Assembly (NCBI GenBank): GCA_013398295.1
Contig: VZSF01009132.1
Location: 70,356 to 134,355 of the forward strand
DNA: 64,000 nucleotides
Origin: Chionis minor
Lineage: Eukaryota; Chordata; Aves; Charadriiformes; Chionididae
Direction: 5' to 3'
This document shows positions 13,513 to 25,675 of this stretch, piece by piece; the first letter of the stretch is position 1; every line of letters begins with the position of its first letter. A program made the position numbers and the translations under genes. A model generated the notes under the pieces. It searched no databases and was not told the DNA's origin. It saw nothing but the letters and a program-made list of their open reading frames with translations.

Positions 13513-14169
13513 GTAGGTGGAGCTGAAAAAAAAATAATTAAGTGAACTTACTTGGGGAGCTCAGTTATGGCTGCAACAGGATGGTGGTGGCACGTCTTGA
13601 TATGTGTGACAAGGGCCTCACGTTAGAAATATTCCAATTTTGGCCAATCCTTTCTGTTCATGCACAAAAGTCATTTTAAGTTAGTGCTGTAGCACTCTAA
13701 ACCTTGTTCTTCAGCTAAGGATGTATGGCACATTCTAAAAACTGGAATTATTGGCCTTTTAAAGACCTTTTAGAGAAAAGCACTAGTTAGAGGTGTAAAG
13801 TGGAGGTTGCTGTCCTGTTGTGGAAGGGGAGCTGCCATCTGGTGGAACGAGTGGCACGTTTCACTTATCGGTACTACCTCGAGTGCTCTAGGGGTGTGTG
13901 TACCGAGTAAGTGATCCTGCACGTCTGATTTTGTAAATTTAAAAGACTGGTTTAATGCCTCAAAATAATAAACTATTTCAGAGATGTTTGAGCAAGAAGT
14001 CTATTCTTGATTCCATTACTGATCCATTGACAGAGTATCTTAGTCTGTTTAGTCTATTTAGTGGCATTACTAGAAGCAAAATCAAATGGGCTGCTGTGTG
14101 CTCACATTTTCACTTTTCTCCCCTGCCCTTTTGGGTTTAATAATTTTTTCCTTTTCCTACTGTTCCTAG
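13513..14169 (+). other. SPECC1 intron after exon B
   Basis: This 657-bp intron has donor GTAGGT and acceptor TTCCTACTGTTCCTAG. I see no gene, repeat or regulatory element in it. Confidence 0.85.
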
Positions 14170-14243
14170 GTAAAGCAATGAAGCTGGAAGACCAAAAACA
14201 AGATGCAGAGAGGCAGCTGAAGGCACTGGCTAAGCAAATGAAG
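14170..14243 (+). CDS. SPECC1: SPECC1 exon C (coiled coil)
   Basis: This 74-nt exon completes serine 593 and encodes residues 594-617 (KAMKLEDQKQDAERQLKALA and on to KQMK). It aligns residue for residue with the recalled human segment [23 protein letters not shown]. The acceptor is TGTTCCTAG before GTAAAGC, so the first exon bases look like a donor, but the frame requires them. The donor is AAG|GTAAGA. The exon is too small to show up as a distinct open frame and is found from its borders and phase. Confidence 0.94.
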
Positions 14244-14794
14244 GTAAGACTTAGACTCCATGACAAAGCAAAGCTTAGCTTTTATTGCATTACTGTATTT
14301 GAGAGAAGCATTGTCTTTTTCTAGAACAATTGTAGAAAGTTCTTTCTACATCGTTTCGTTCTCCATTCTCGTCACTTGTTTCTAGCTGTTTATTTGTCCG
14401 TGAAGGAAAGATATAATACATCCTTTGCAAACTACTTCTGCTTTTTCTGCCTATGAATTTCTACTTTAGAACAACTGTTCCTGCTTCATCAGTAACAATG
14501 AGTTCTTTGAGTAGTAGTGCTTGTAGTAGTATCACAAAACTGAATGATCAATAGCTGTAAGAAGAACTTGGATTGTGTTTTTTGCATTGGAATGGAGAGC
14601 TTGGCATCAGTTTCTGTGGCAAGCGGGTTGGCACTGTGTTAAGAGGCAAGTATTTATTTTGATCTTGGTATCATCTTGACATTGTGATGAAATCTTGGTT
14701 GCTTGCGATCACTGAAAGAGAGATCAATAAGTGCACAGCTCAAGTAGGTGTATTTTTACATCAAACAGTTTGGGGTTCTAATTGCTTTTTCTAG
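14244..14794 (+). other. SPECC1 intron after exon C
   Basis: This 551-bp intron has donor GTAAGA and acceptor TTGCTTTTTCTAG. Nothing else is recognised in it. Confidence 0.85.
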
Positions 14795-14973
14795 GAAGAT
14801 ACAGAAGAGTGGAGGCGTTTTCAAGCTGATCTGCAGACTGCGGTGGTTGTAGCCAATGATATTAAGTGTGAAGCCCAGCAGGAACTCCGTGTGGTAAAGA
14901 GAAAGCTTCAGGAAGAAGAGGAGAAGAGTGCCAGACTGCAGAAGGAGCTGGATGAAGTGAAGGGCAGCAACAG
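14795..14973 (+). CDS. SPECC1: SPECC1 exon D (end of long coiled coil)
   Basis: This 179-nt exon encodes residues 618-676 and two bases of arginine 677. It holds the most conserved stretch of the family coil, [20 protein letters not shown], followed by [16 protein letters not shown] and a Glu/Lys-rich heptad run. The start follows TTTTTCTAG. The donor AACAG|GTTGGT is weak, but it is the only nearby GT that gives phase 2, as the next exon needs. Human SPECC1, as I recall it, has about nine more residues at this junction, so an alternative boundary is possible. Confidence 0.88.
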
Positions 14974-17900
14974 GTTGGTTACCCACAAAGTCCAAGATTT
15001 GACCTCTGTGTCTGCTAACACGCATGCAAACAGTGCTTTGTCAATAACTATTCATTGGCTTCGATGTGCGTGTTGTCTGTTTTTAACTCTTCTGACAGAC
15101 TTTGTTGTCTTTTATTCTAAGATGTTTCTGTTCTTTTTTGGCGAACTAGTTCTGTCAACTAAGCCATGAAGGTTTTAATCAGCAAATATTAAGTAACAAC
15201 AATTGCCAATATATTCTTATAGCTTTGTTCTCAATATGGTATTTCATGTGTTTTAATGCCTTCCTAACTCTGTGCAGCTGTACTAAACCACCCGTGAAAA
15301 GATTGGTTGGCCACATATATTCAGTGAGACATCTGGAAGAGAACTACTTAACCTGAGAGGAGTCAAGGGCTGTATGTGTTCAAATTAAAATGAAGACTAG
15401 CCGGACTTCTTTGTTCTGCAAGTCACATGTTGACTGAGTGATCAATGCAAGTACTAGGATTCCTCATCTCACATCTCCTGTCCTTAATTTGAAACCTGTT
15501 ATGCAATTAGCTGTGTTAAATGGTGTGGACTGTGGTCTGGGTTAGCACTTAGCCCAGAAGTGACTTTATCATGTAGTGGACCCACCTGTAAAACAATTGC
15601 TGTGGTCTCAGTGGTTGGAGGGGGAGCAGTACTTGTGAGCTGTTCAGAGATATCCCCTGGCATGGTAAGCTGTATACACGGGATTCGCTCCATGCGAGCA
15701 TGTGAGAACAAAAGTGACTTCTACAATGGAATCTGGAACCAGTACAGGTGCCGTACAATGAGGCTTTTATGCAGTGCGTGACCTTTTATGTACCGCCTTT
15801 CATTCCAAAAATCATACTGCAATTGAAGTACTAAATAAGAAGAGATGGAAAACAAAGGATGTATTAGAAGGAAGAATCACAATTCCCAAAGACAACAGTG
15901 CTCTGCTCTTTTTTTGCATTGACGCAAACGGAGACAGCAGAGCTGCAATGATGAAAACTTGTACAGGGGGAATGAAGACAGAAAAGATAACACAAACAGT
16001 GGTACTGTTGATCAAAAATGTGTGCAAAATTAATTGCTCCTCTACATTTTTCCATTTAGTCTCTCTCCTAGTAGATTCATGGCCACTGAGAACACGGTGA
16101 ATCCTGTCATTTCTTTCAGGTGGAGTCACAGTCCAGCTTTGTTGCACATAATTTGCTCGCTGTTTTCCATTCCGTGGTTTCCAGAGCAGCTAGCTCTACA
16201 GTAGATGGGAGTAAAAAGCTGGGAGGGGTTTTGTGCAGAGATGTATGGATCAGAATTTCTGGACTGAAGGAACAGAAATAATACTTTTCAGAAAAATAAA
16301 GGAATGTGTTTAAGTTGCAGTTTCATTATCAGAGTCCCCGGTGGAGGCAAAGAAAAGCTATTGCAGACTATGTATTCAGACAAAATGATTACCAGACAAT
16401 ACTTAAGTTCTGGGCTCTGTTTCCATTCCTAATTTGTTCTTAATGAAGTTTCTCTTGTTTAGAGCAGTGCCCGTATATAAGGGCAGGAATCATATATTTG
16501 TAGTTTCCCCTCTTTATTCTTTGGTTTTTAATCTGAAGATGTGTTTGATAATACTTAAATTCAATAGAGGATGATCTGCTAATTTGCAAACTGAGATATT
16601 TATCTTCCGTGTACAAGGGGCATGGCTGCATTGTCAGCTCTTCGGCATAAGAAGCCTGAGCTGCAAATACTGCTTTTGAAATTAGATCCCCAGAATCCAT
16701 ACGTACATAGTTCCAGAAGGAGGTATTCAGACATGTATTTAAGTCAGTTTTGGCATCTTCTTGTCTATTATATACGTATAGATATATGTCTGTCTTTGCG
16801 TCATGTTGACTATCTGTATAGCTTGCTTTGAGTATTATATTCATTGTGGAGCCAGATAAACTGTCTGAAGTGGGCAATATTTATTCTGTTTTAAAGACAG
16901 TTGTTGAGACCAAATTTCGCATCTGTCAATTTAATCATAACTTATTTGACTTGTGCTGTCCATGCAGAGAGTGCAAAATTTCTGTACTGAGTGGTATGGA
17001 GAAGGTAATGAAGCCTACATAAGTCATTGTCTAAACAAACCAGTGATCAACGGCTAAGCACTGAAGCTTTAAAACTGTATTGACCTATAAAACAAAGTCT
17101 TGAAGTTGCCAAAGCGCCTGCTGAGAGCCAGTTCTACACTCCCAGTTCTTTGCATTCCTGAGGTCACTATCTTCCCCAGCACCTCAGCTTCGTTCACCCA
17201 GAAATATATCAGTTCTGATGATATTCTCGTTGTTGCTTTTAGTCAGCTTTCACAAATGCTGCTGATCAGAATCAATGGTAGATTCTGGTACCTGTGGTGA
17301 CTCCTAATGAATGCTCAGCACTTGTGGAAACAGTTTGTAGCATGATACCTTAACACAGTCTATAAAGTATGCCTCGTATTTGCTAATGCTGAGCAGCTGT
17401 GCACTCAGCTGAATATCTGACAGTCCCTAGTGAAAGTTTCCTGTCTGATTTTTAAGCTCTGATTGGAAAATGTACCTTCCAAATAGCTTGCTACTCAAAG
17501 GTTGTTGGCAAAATCTCAGCCATCTCTTGAGGGTCATTAGACTCCACCTCATAAATTGATCTTGAAGCCAATTTATCTCCTACGACATCCTGCCATTTTA
17601 ATGCCTGTGGCTGCCTGAGTTCCTGCCTCCGAGTTTGATTTCACTGTTACATTCTTCTAATCAGACAAAAAGTCATTTTTGGTTCAGGAACAGCCAAAGA
17701 ACTTGCAGAAAAAATCCTGATGAGGTCATCAGAGTTCTTCTGAATGAAGGTAAGAGCCTCCCAAAGGCATCTTTAACACAGATTAAATGTCTAATTCTGT
17801 GACTAAGAATGTTGGGGGGGAGGTTGGACCAGCATCAAACAAATGGAGTAAGGGAGGAGTTAATTTGTCCTAAGTTAGTCCTGATTGAAACCTGTGAATT

Positions 17901-18025
17901 GATTAACCTGTCTTTCAGACAGTCTTCTATGGTGTATTTTACATCCTAATTAACATTATTTCTCTGCAGTAAAATGCAAAAGCTTGCAATCCACTGTTCT
18001 GTAACTGTCTCCTCATAGATGGTGG

Positions 18026-18180
18026 AAATATAATCTTTATCCTTGGAGGTTTTCAAGATCAGACAGGATAAGACCCTGCGTAACCTGGTCTGACCTCATA
18101 GCTGACCCTGCCTTGAGCAGAAAGTTAACTAGGTGAATTCCTGAGGTCCCTTCTGCCCTGAGTTATCCTATGATCCTGTA
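18026..18180 (+). repeat. CR1 LINE 3' end, degraded
   Basis: The segment follows the CR1 3' UTR consensus step by step. It has CTTGGAGGTTTTCAAGATCAGACAGGATAAGACCCTG, then AACCTGGTCT, then GACCCTGCCTTGAGCAG, then AACTAGGTGAATTCCTGAGGTCCCTTCTGCCCTGAG, and it closes with TATCCTATGATCCTGT, a variant of the CR1 terminal ATTCTATGAT-type repeat. CR1 is the dominant retrotransposon of birds and also occurs in turtles and crocodilians. Only the 3' end is present, the usual outcome of 5'-truncated insertion. Confidence 0.88.
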
Positions 18181-20133
18181 ACAGGTTTCATCTTTTCAGA
18201 ACACTCACCTTGGAAATAAATTAAATTTTGTAGCTGTTTTAGTATCAAATATTTTGTGGTGACAAAAAAAACTATATTGGGTTTGTAACACAAAGGAAGG
18301 AAGTTATTGCTGAAAGTACCCAAATTATGGATGGCTCTTTTTGGCTTCATTACACACCCGTTTCCAAGCCTTTCTGGCAACTGACTGTTTAGCAGCAGTG
18401 AAAGTTTCAAGGTGCTTGCTTTGGCTCTTTCCCTTCAAGTTCTCTGAATGATTTTGGCACTATAACGTTGTGTGCCTTGAACCAAGAACGTGGAGGGAAG
18501 GCAGTTGGGCTGAGAGTAGTACTCAGAAAACAGAGAAATTATATCTGTATTTAAATGAGCGACTTCTTAGAATAATAAAAAGAATTAACCAAATTGTCAA
18601 ATGGAAGCCTAAAGTGAAGATTGTGATGTATCCCACTAATTTGCTTCTGGTTTTCCTCCTAAAGTCTCAAATGCCACAGCATGGCAATGTTACATGCTTT
18701 TTCTCCTGGAAATAAGCTTGTACTCTGTGTATTAAACCCTGCTGTCAGTCTGTATGTGCTGATGTGCTGCTGCTCGTTTGTGCCTGTGTTTTGCAGCTGT
18801 TCTGTCTTACAGAGGTTTGATAGTTCATTCTGCTCTCACTGAAAGTAAGCAAACCAGGATGTCAGAGCAGGGTCCTTGAAGTATTGTTTGTTTGCTCTAG
18901 TTAGTGACTCCTCAGAGTTGTGGTTTCGTTTTGATTTTTTTTTTTTGCACTGGATGGAGATTATTCCATCCCCTTTGGTGTAAGGAACCTGAAACAGAAA
19001 CTCTGAGGTAGAGCAACTCTAGTTGCCTGGATGGGTTCACCTACCCATTTTGAATGAATGGTCCTAAATGATTAGAGGGGAGGAAAGCCAGGAACACCAC
19101 TGTCCCTGTCCTTTGAAACTGGTTCCCTGGCTTTAAATACTTAATTTCTTTCTGTGCAACACAGATAACTTTTTTCTTTTGTATTTTGTATTGTTTGCTC
19201 ATTAAGTCCCAAAGCTGAGTTAGCGGAGTGTTAAGGCACTCCTTCAACTGTCCTAGCAACACCATCAGCGTTTTTCCCTCTCCCCTTTATTTAGTGATGA
19301 TGGGATGATTAACTGTAAAATAGAGCTGTACCTCAGGATGGGCATTGTATTGCTGCTTACTCCCCTGATTGCTGTCTGTATCTCCATAGGTGCCTGATCT
19401 CCAGCAGCTAACACAGCCCTGAATGGATGCATAGCCAGGCCTGTGAGACACTTCAGGACATACCTTCAACTTGCAGCTGAAAAAGGGAAGTTTCAATTTG
19501 AGAAAGCACCTCCAGTTTTTTTATTGCTCTGCAAAAGTCAAGTGTATCACAAAGTGTGAATGCTGCTCAGGTCCACCTCCTCCCCATGGGCAAGAGCCTA
19601 TTTCTTTGTTTCAGAAGGCTTCTCTCTTCAGAAGACTCCATGCGGAGGAAAAAGTTCTGAATTAGCTTCAAGCCAACTAGGCCGTAAGAAGGAATCACAG
19701 AGATTTGGGGAACTGAAAGAACTGAGCGCTTTTTGGAGGGATGGGGGCATTTGCCCTGAAACAGAAATTCAAAAATGCCATTTTAAGCCTAAGCAAAAAA
19801 TAAAACTACGAATGTGTATGTCTAATTTCTAAAACTTAATGCACAGACACATTTTGAATTCTCCATATAGTATTATATTCATAGATCTACCTGGGTGTAT
19901 CTAAATACGTGTATGCACACAGATCAGTATGTATACAAACACACAAACTCAAGTAACAGGTTACTGAAGTCTGGCAGGAAAACTGAATAAAATGTGACGT
20001 TTTTATTTAGTGTCAGCTGCTTTGATAGCTTCAGATCTTTAATATTGTATTGACAAGGCACTCGCCACTGGGTGGCATATCTGACTTGATCTCTGTTAGG
20101 AAGCGGGGTGGTGCCTAAGGAGCATGTCCTGCT

Positions 20134-20670
20134 ATGACTTGCACAGAGAATGTCCCATGTGAGAGAACTGCAGATGGAGAGATCAGAAGGAAAAGAAATG
20201 AATATATCAAACCCCTAGTAAATATCCTCTCAGAAAGGAGTTTTTCTCATGCCCTTAACTCAGGTGAAGTATATGATGATCAGGGAGAACTTGCTGAAGT
20301 TCAGCTTTCGCAACTGGAGACACCTGGAGAGAGCTTTACTGGATGCTAAGGAGAAACTTGGAAGTCGCCATCTCCACCAGAAGATCATCAGGATTCCTTC
20401 CAGGACTGGAAATTCATGTTTTGGCTGTGGGATTCCCATCCTTTCTTTTTGGATGTGAAGACCTAGCAAGGGCCTGGTCTCAGAGCAGGCTGAGCTAGTA
20501 GAGAATTCTGCAGGATGTCCTGGCTTTGGCATGGCCTTCACCTTTGTGCCGTGCTACTGGAGTGTATGCATATATGCACACTTGTGTTGCCTTTCTTTCT
20601 GTGCTGGCAGCTGTTGAATGTTGGTTTTTATGTTTAAGAAATATATATTGAAGTGCCAAATAAATGTTTA
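20134..20670 (+). other. Unidentified transcript-like block ending in AATAAA (intronic)
   Basis: A stretch of ordinary codon-like composition carries two overlapping open frames (20134-20349 and 20249-20458). It is followed by a T/A-rich tail and AATAAA at about 20659-20664, with a T/G-containing sequence after it (GTGTCTAGAATTGTCTGCTG). It resembles the 3' part of an mRNA, either an alternative last exon or an old processed pseudogene, but neither frame matches a family I know and no poly(A) tract follows. I do not assign a function. Confidence 0.2.
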
Positions 20671-23600
20671 AGTGTCTAGAATTGTCTGCTGCCTGCCCCT
20701 GGCCTCTCTTCTGTTCTGTGCATCAGTAGCTGTGTGTCTATTCTTGGTGTTCCTTGCAGTTCAGGAGGATTCACAACAATGACAGGAATCGTGTCAAAGA
20801 CCAGATTGCAGAGCAATTATTTCTGAAAATGCTGTTCTGTGGTCCTAGGCCACCTGTAACAAAGAGGTCATTGGAGCGGTTTAGAAATTTCACAAACACA
20901 TGAAGGCTGCTGTTTCCAAAAAAATCTGTATGTTAAGCACAGAAAGACTTGCACCTTGTTGGCAGTCTGTCCGCATATTCCAAACCTGGAAAACAAGGAC
21001 AGTATCTCTTGCCATTAGAGAAAAGCACCTACTTCTCTCACCAACGAATTAATGAAACTAGGCAGTGGTTTTGTGAAAAGGACTGCACATTTTAATTCCT
21101 TTGTCCTTAAAGTGCTCTGCTTCCTCCTGGAGCTGCTCCACTTAAGCCAGCTGCACTTGCAGCATTTATCTATATAAACCATTCATTCTTGTTTCAAGGA
21201 AAGCATACAGCAGGAGATGACATTTTGTTCAAATTCCATCCTTTTTGTAGCAGAGCTTGCTTAGTCTTCTTGGATGGCCTAAGCCACACTAAGCTGAATA
21301 AATTCTGTGCACAAGGAGTCATTTTTGGTTTGAATTTATGGATTGTCATTAATTCTAAGTCATGTTCTCCTATACTGTCGTCCTGAATTAGCTTGCTGCT
21401 GCAAGTAAAGCTCTTACTCTTCTGCTTCTTTATGAAGAAACCCATATATGTACATCTACATGCATCCCCTTATCATACAGATTTTTCTCTTTAAAAATGG
21501 AAGGTACTTGCCAAGTTTCATAACTCTCCATTGCTTGTTGGCTGGCATGTGTTGTTTTAATTGAAGCACTATTCTTCCTACCTTTCATGCCAAGGTTTGC
21601 AGCGTGAGAGGCCTCAGTTTTCTGATGTGATTCTGTTTAATCTAGGATGTTGTTTCAGGGTGCATTAGAAGCCTATTACAAATATACAGACTTAAGATTA
21701 CAGGAAGCATGCTAACAAAATTGGAACCGGTAGTAGCTCCAGCACTTGAATCTTCATAATTACTCTGTACAATGACAGAATAATGGCAAGTGATTTCTCA
21801 ATTGACTTTTCTGTGGCACGGCAGAGGGGCTGGTCTAGTTACTCGAACTTTAACGTGTTCGCATCCTTTTGCAGTCAAAGGCTAGACTGAGGAGAAATGG
21901 TCTGTGAGTTATGAGCTATCCTCAGAGTTTAAATCCTAACCACTGAAGTAATGGCTGCCCAGAGCATACCTCTGGCTTGCTTTATTCTCAAGATTTGCCA
22001 GTTGGCCTCCAGACATTTACTATTACTTTCATACTCTGATAATATTCCACAAACCTTGTGCATACCCTTGTTATCTGGATAACTAGGCAGAATTCTTGCG
22101 TAGTGGCCTATTTAATTCTTGAAAGTGTAATGGATTGCATTGGGTGGTTTGGTATCTTGAGGCAGAAATCTACCCTTCCTTCATACTTTAGTAGGAGCAG
22201 GACTCCTTTAGCTTTTGTGTTTTCCTGTAACTAAAGTGCAAGTGCTATCAGCTGTTGATTTGTTGTTAATGCTTTATGAAGCCACAGAAGAAAAAGTGAA
22301 GGATAGAACTTAAAGTTCGTCTGCAAAACACTGTCTCCCTCAGAGCTCAGTCAATCTTACCCAATCTGCCTTTCCTCCTTATTGGATTAAATGGAGAATG
22401 GAACTGAAATGGCTTTTTCTCTAGCCATCTGCCTCTCAGGCTCCCCTGGCACACAAGGAGCTTGAATGAATGAGCAAAGAAATAGCCAATGTGTGCTTAA
22501 AGACAGCACCTCCTTAAGCTCTGCCAAAAATAGAAACATGAGTCACTCATTCATTGACACTCTTCAGCCCCTCGCATTTTGTAGACTGTGATGCCAAAAG
22601 GGAAAGAAAAAGACTCTGATTTCTATTTTTAGCTCAATTGAAGTTGGTTCAATCCCGTAGGCACTTTCTGGATGGGGTCTTCCAGCCTTCTGGTGAAATA
22701 ATTTCTTGGTTTGTGTTCACGTAGCTCTTGGTGCTTACTGTACTCAAAAGTAGGGAAAAGTGGTTCTGCCTCAGAACACGTAGATTAGTGCACATTTCTT
22801 AAGCAGCTAGGACATCAGGAATGTATAAATACTCTCTTTTTACGTGAATAGACTTTGTTATCTAATTGCAGCTTTCCTAAACTAAAGCTAGGTAATTACA
22901 CTTGAAGTTTAACAGAGCTACCCGGTAAGTACAGTGTCACTGCTAAGCAATGTCACCCAGATCTGCAAAATGCATGACTAGAAGCAACAGTTACACTGTA
23001 TGAATACACTTGCAATTTAACATATCTGTGGAGTTTCCTGTACTAATTCCTCTAAGTCCAGCACCTAATCTTGACTTTGAAATTTCTTTTCAATGGAGTA
23101 ACTTAGTGAACCTTCCTGTTAAAATATGAGCTTTTGAGTTTGTCTATCTTCATTCCAGAATTTTGGTATTGTTGTGTCTGCTAGGATGGAGCACTTAACA
23201 GTTTTGTTCCCCATATAAGTGCTTATGGACTGTGATTAAGGGTGCACTTGTTCAGCAGGTCTACTTGTTGATAAGCTGTAAAAGTTGAGTATACTCAAAA
23301 GTTTTTAATGATGAAGTGTATTTTCTGGTTTAATTTTTATGGCTCTTGTCTGAACCCTGTCCAATTACTTATTTTATTTTCAGCTATCCCACTTAACTGG
23401 TAACAGTTACTCCAGCAGTGGTCATGCAGATTAAAAACATAGAGTGTAAAATAACGTCTTTCTCTTTTTGGTTACTTTATTAATTATACACTGAGGACCA
23501 CAGTAGCCCCTTGGCCCCTGTGCTGTATTGAAAGCCCATCTTCAGGTAATTATCGATGATTACTCACAAGTCTCATCAAGCTGCTTTTCTCTATTATAAT

Positions 23601-23837
23601 CCTCCATCCTGTGTGAGGATGGGGAATCAGGATGATATGGTTAACAATGCAGAGAAGTTCATTAGACTTGATGACTCAATGTTTGCTAGGCATTCCAAGA
23701 AAAGGACATGAACATTCTAATGAGCGGTCCATGTTCTCGGCATTAAAATAAAAGATGTGCATTGTTGGATATGCCTTATGACATCTCTGCTTGCACTTCC
23801 TGTTGCCCCTGACTTCGATCTGGTTTTTGCTTTGCAG

Positions 23838-23983
23838 GCTGACAGCTGAAGAGGTGGAATCTTTAGAGGCAGATACAACCAACCGCTGGCAAGGAGTCTG
23901 CATTAGCAGGGCATCTCCCACGCCATCAGAATCTGCAGCCACTGTGAAATCACTGATAAAATCATTTGACTTAGGATGCTCAG
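23838..23983 (+). CDS. SPECC1: SPECC1 exon E (linker)
   Basis: This 146-nt exon completes arginine 677, encodes 678-725 and gives one base of glycine 726. It follows TTTGCTTTGCAG and ends at CTCAG|GTATTT. The product leaves the coiled coil and enters the linker: an acidic stretch ([17 protein letters not shown]), then [20 protein letters not shown] and FDLG. The [10 protein letters not shown] core is shared by both cytospins, and SPTPSES offers proline-directed phosphorylation sites (inference). Confidence 0.94.
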
Positions 23984-24204
23984 GTATTTGAACACTGTAT
24001 TTTGTAGTAAAAAAAAATTTCTAGTAGGGAGCAGGTGATTTTTGCCATTTTGTTCTGCTTCTTGCTTCCTAATGGAAGTTTTCTGTCAGTGCTTGGTCCA
24101 TAAGTGCTTTCTGTGGAATGTCGCCACAGCAGTGGTTCCCTGTTTTGACAAGAGGGAGATAGTTGGGTTTGAAATGCAAATGTTTCCACGTTTTTTCCTT
24201 GCAG
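23984..24204 (+). other. SPECC1 intron after exon E
   Basis: This short intron of 221 bp has donor GTATTT and acceptor TTTTTTCCTTGCAG. It is the shortest intron in the window, and no other element is visible. Confidence 0.88.
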
Positions 24205-24305
24205 GTAGCACTGGACAAAATATCACAGTTCATAAGGTCCCCAGGAGCCCTTTAAGTGGAATTCCAGTGAGGACAGCCCCGGCAGCTGCTGTTTCCCCCA
24301 TGCAG
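24205..24305 (+). CDS. SPECC1: SPECC1 exon F (Ser/Pro linker)
   Basis: This 101-nt exon completes glycine 726 and encodes 727-759, ending in frame at CAG|GTACAA. The product [20 protein letters not shown] then [13 protein letters not shown] matches the recalled human exon with few changes. It is disordered in character, with two Ser-Pro sites and the [10 protein letters not shown] motif shared with SPECC1L. It lies only 221 bp after exon E. Confidence 0.95.
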
Positions 24306-25593
24306 GTACAAGGAGCTCTTTCCATCCTTGTGGTTTTAAAATGGGCAGATGCAGCATTCGCTGCATGACATAGCTTCAGCATGCCATCACGCACATGTTG
24401 ACAAGGGGAAGGGGAAACTCATCTGTTTATTTGCTGTGAAACATCAAATGCTGTAGTACTAACAAAAAGGATCAAAGTGAGTTTGTCTTTGACTTCAGCG
24501 TAGAGGTCTCGGTGGACGGATGTGAACTCTTTGGAATACAATTATGAACTTTAATCGCTGTTGATTAGAAAATAGGTTTTGATTATTGGGAGTGAGCTAC
24601 AAGAAACATCAAACTAAACTAGGTAGCTGGTATGTGAGCTGAAGGATGTAGGACAATAAGTTTCTAAGATGTACGCTGCCAGTTATCCAGTAAGTTCATA
24701 CAGTGCTGAATGAAGAGGTCTTACAGTTTGGGGGTTTTTCTACTGAAGCATAACTGCTCTGGAATGTAGTACTTCATATGTCACTGCACCAGTCAGTTAA
24801 CTTGTTATTAGCGATTTTCAAATTTGTGGTGCAATTTTATTGGAAATACTACTGTTGTGAACGATGGAGAAGCAAATGCACTGTGCTTCCCAATTTCTTC
24901 ATATGCTGAAGGTGGCATACCGTCAGACTGCTATCTTTCTAGGCTAGAGAAGCCATTGTATGTTTTTTGACTGGCTGATCAGTGGACTTACAGCAGGATA
25001 TTCCCCTTTGAGTCTGGGTAAAAAACAGTTGTGAGGCTGGAGTGTTTAGGTGAGTGTTCTGAAGAACCATGTGACTTTGAAAAACTACTTAACAAATGTG
25101 TGAGCACATTTCCTTTAAAAAGAGTCAGCAAAGGAAGTTTAAAGAATGGGGTTAAACAGAGGTCTAGGAACCTTCTATTGATGCCTGGCTGAGGGGGTTT
25201 TAATGCTGAAAACTGGTCCTGGGGCTTCAGAGACAAGGATCCTTCTGACTTATGATTCAGGGTGCTGGGGACAGGCAGGGTTGGGAACAGGTGTTCTTAC
25301 TTTGGGTTTGTGACAGTAGATTATGTTTGGCAAGAGAAAAAATGGTGCAGACAGGAATGTGGTTCAGGAACCAATATATTACCAGCTAAAAATGCTGTCC
25401 CTTTGTCCTTTTATTTTTGACAACCATTTATCCAGCTGTAAGTACAGCTGATACTATGTTGAAAGATTTCTGTATCGCTCCACCTCCTTTGTGATCTTGA
25501 GATAGCAGAAACATCTCTTCTTTCTGCTTGCCTATTTAAGCATGATGGCTAGTATTTTTTTAATTATCTTTTGTATGTTTATTTGTTTCACAG
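24306..25593 (+). other. SPECC1 intron after exon F
   Basis: This 1,288-bp intron has donor GTACAA and acceptor TTATTTGTTTCACAG. I see no gene or clear repeat inside. Confidence 0.85.
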
Positions 25594-25675
25594 AGACATT
25601 CTGTTTATAATAATGCCAAGCCAGCCAGCAAAGGCATTGCCAGGCACACAGATCTTTCCGACCTTCCCCTTGCAG
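25594..25675 (+). CDS. SPECC1: SPECC1 exon G (linker)
   Basis: This 82-nt exon encodes 760-786 and the first base of aspartate 787. It reads RHSVYNNAKPASKGIARHTD then LSDLPLA, against RHSTYSSVRPASKG and DLPDLPLSD in the recalled human protein. The acceptor is TTTGTTTCACAG and the donor GCAG|GTAAGG is strong. The segment is basic, Ser-bearing and presumably unstructured. Confidence 0.94.

Larger units (their letters stand above)
14974..23837 (+). other. SPECC1 intron after exon D (8.9 kb)
   Basis: The intron starts with a weak GTTGGT donor and ends in TTTTGCTTTGCAG. It contains the CR1 3' end at about 18026-18180 and a transcript-like block at about 20100-20670 ending in AATAAA. The open frames present are short, appear on both strands and resemble nothing known. 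I recognise no coding exon between these points. Confidence 0.8.
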
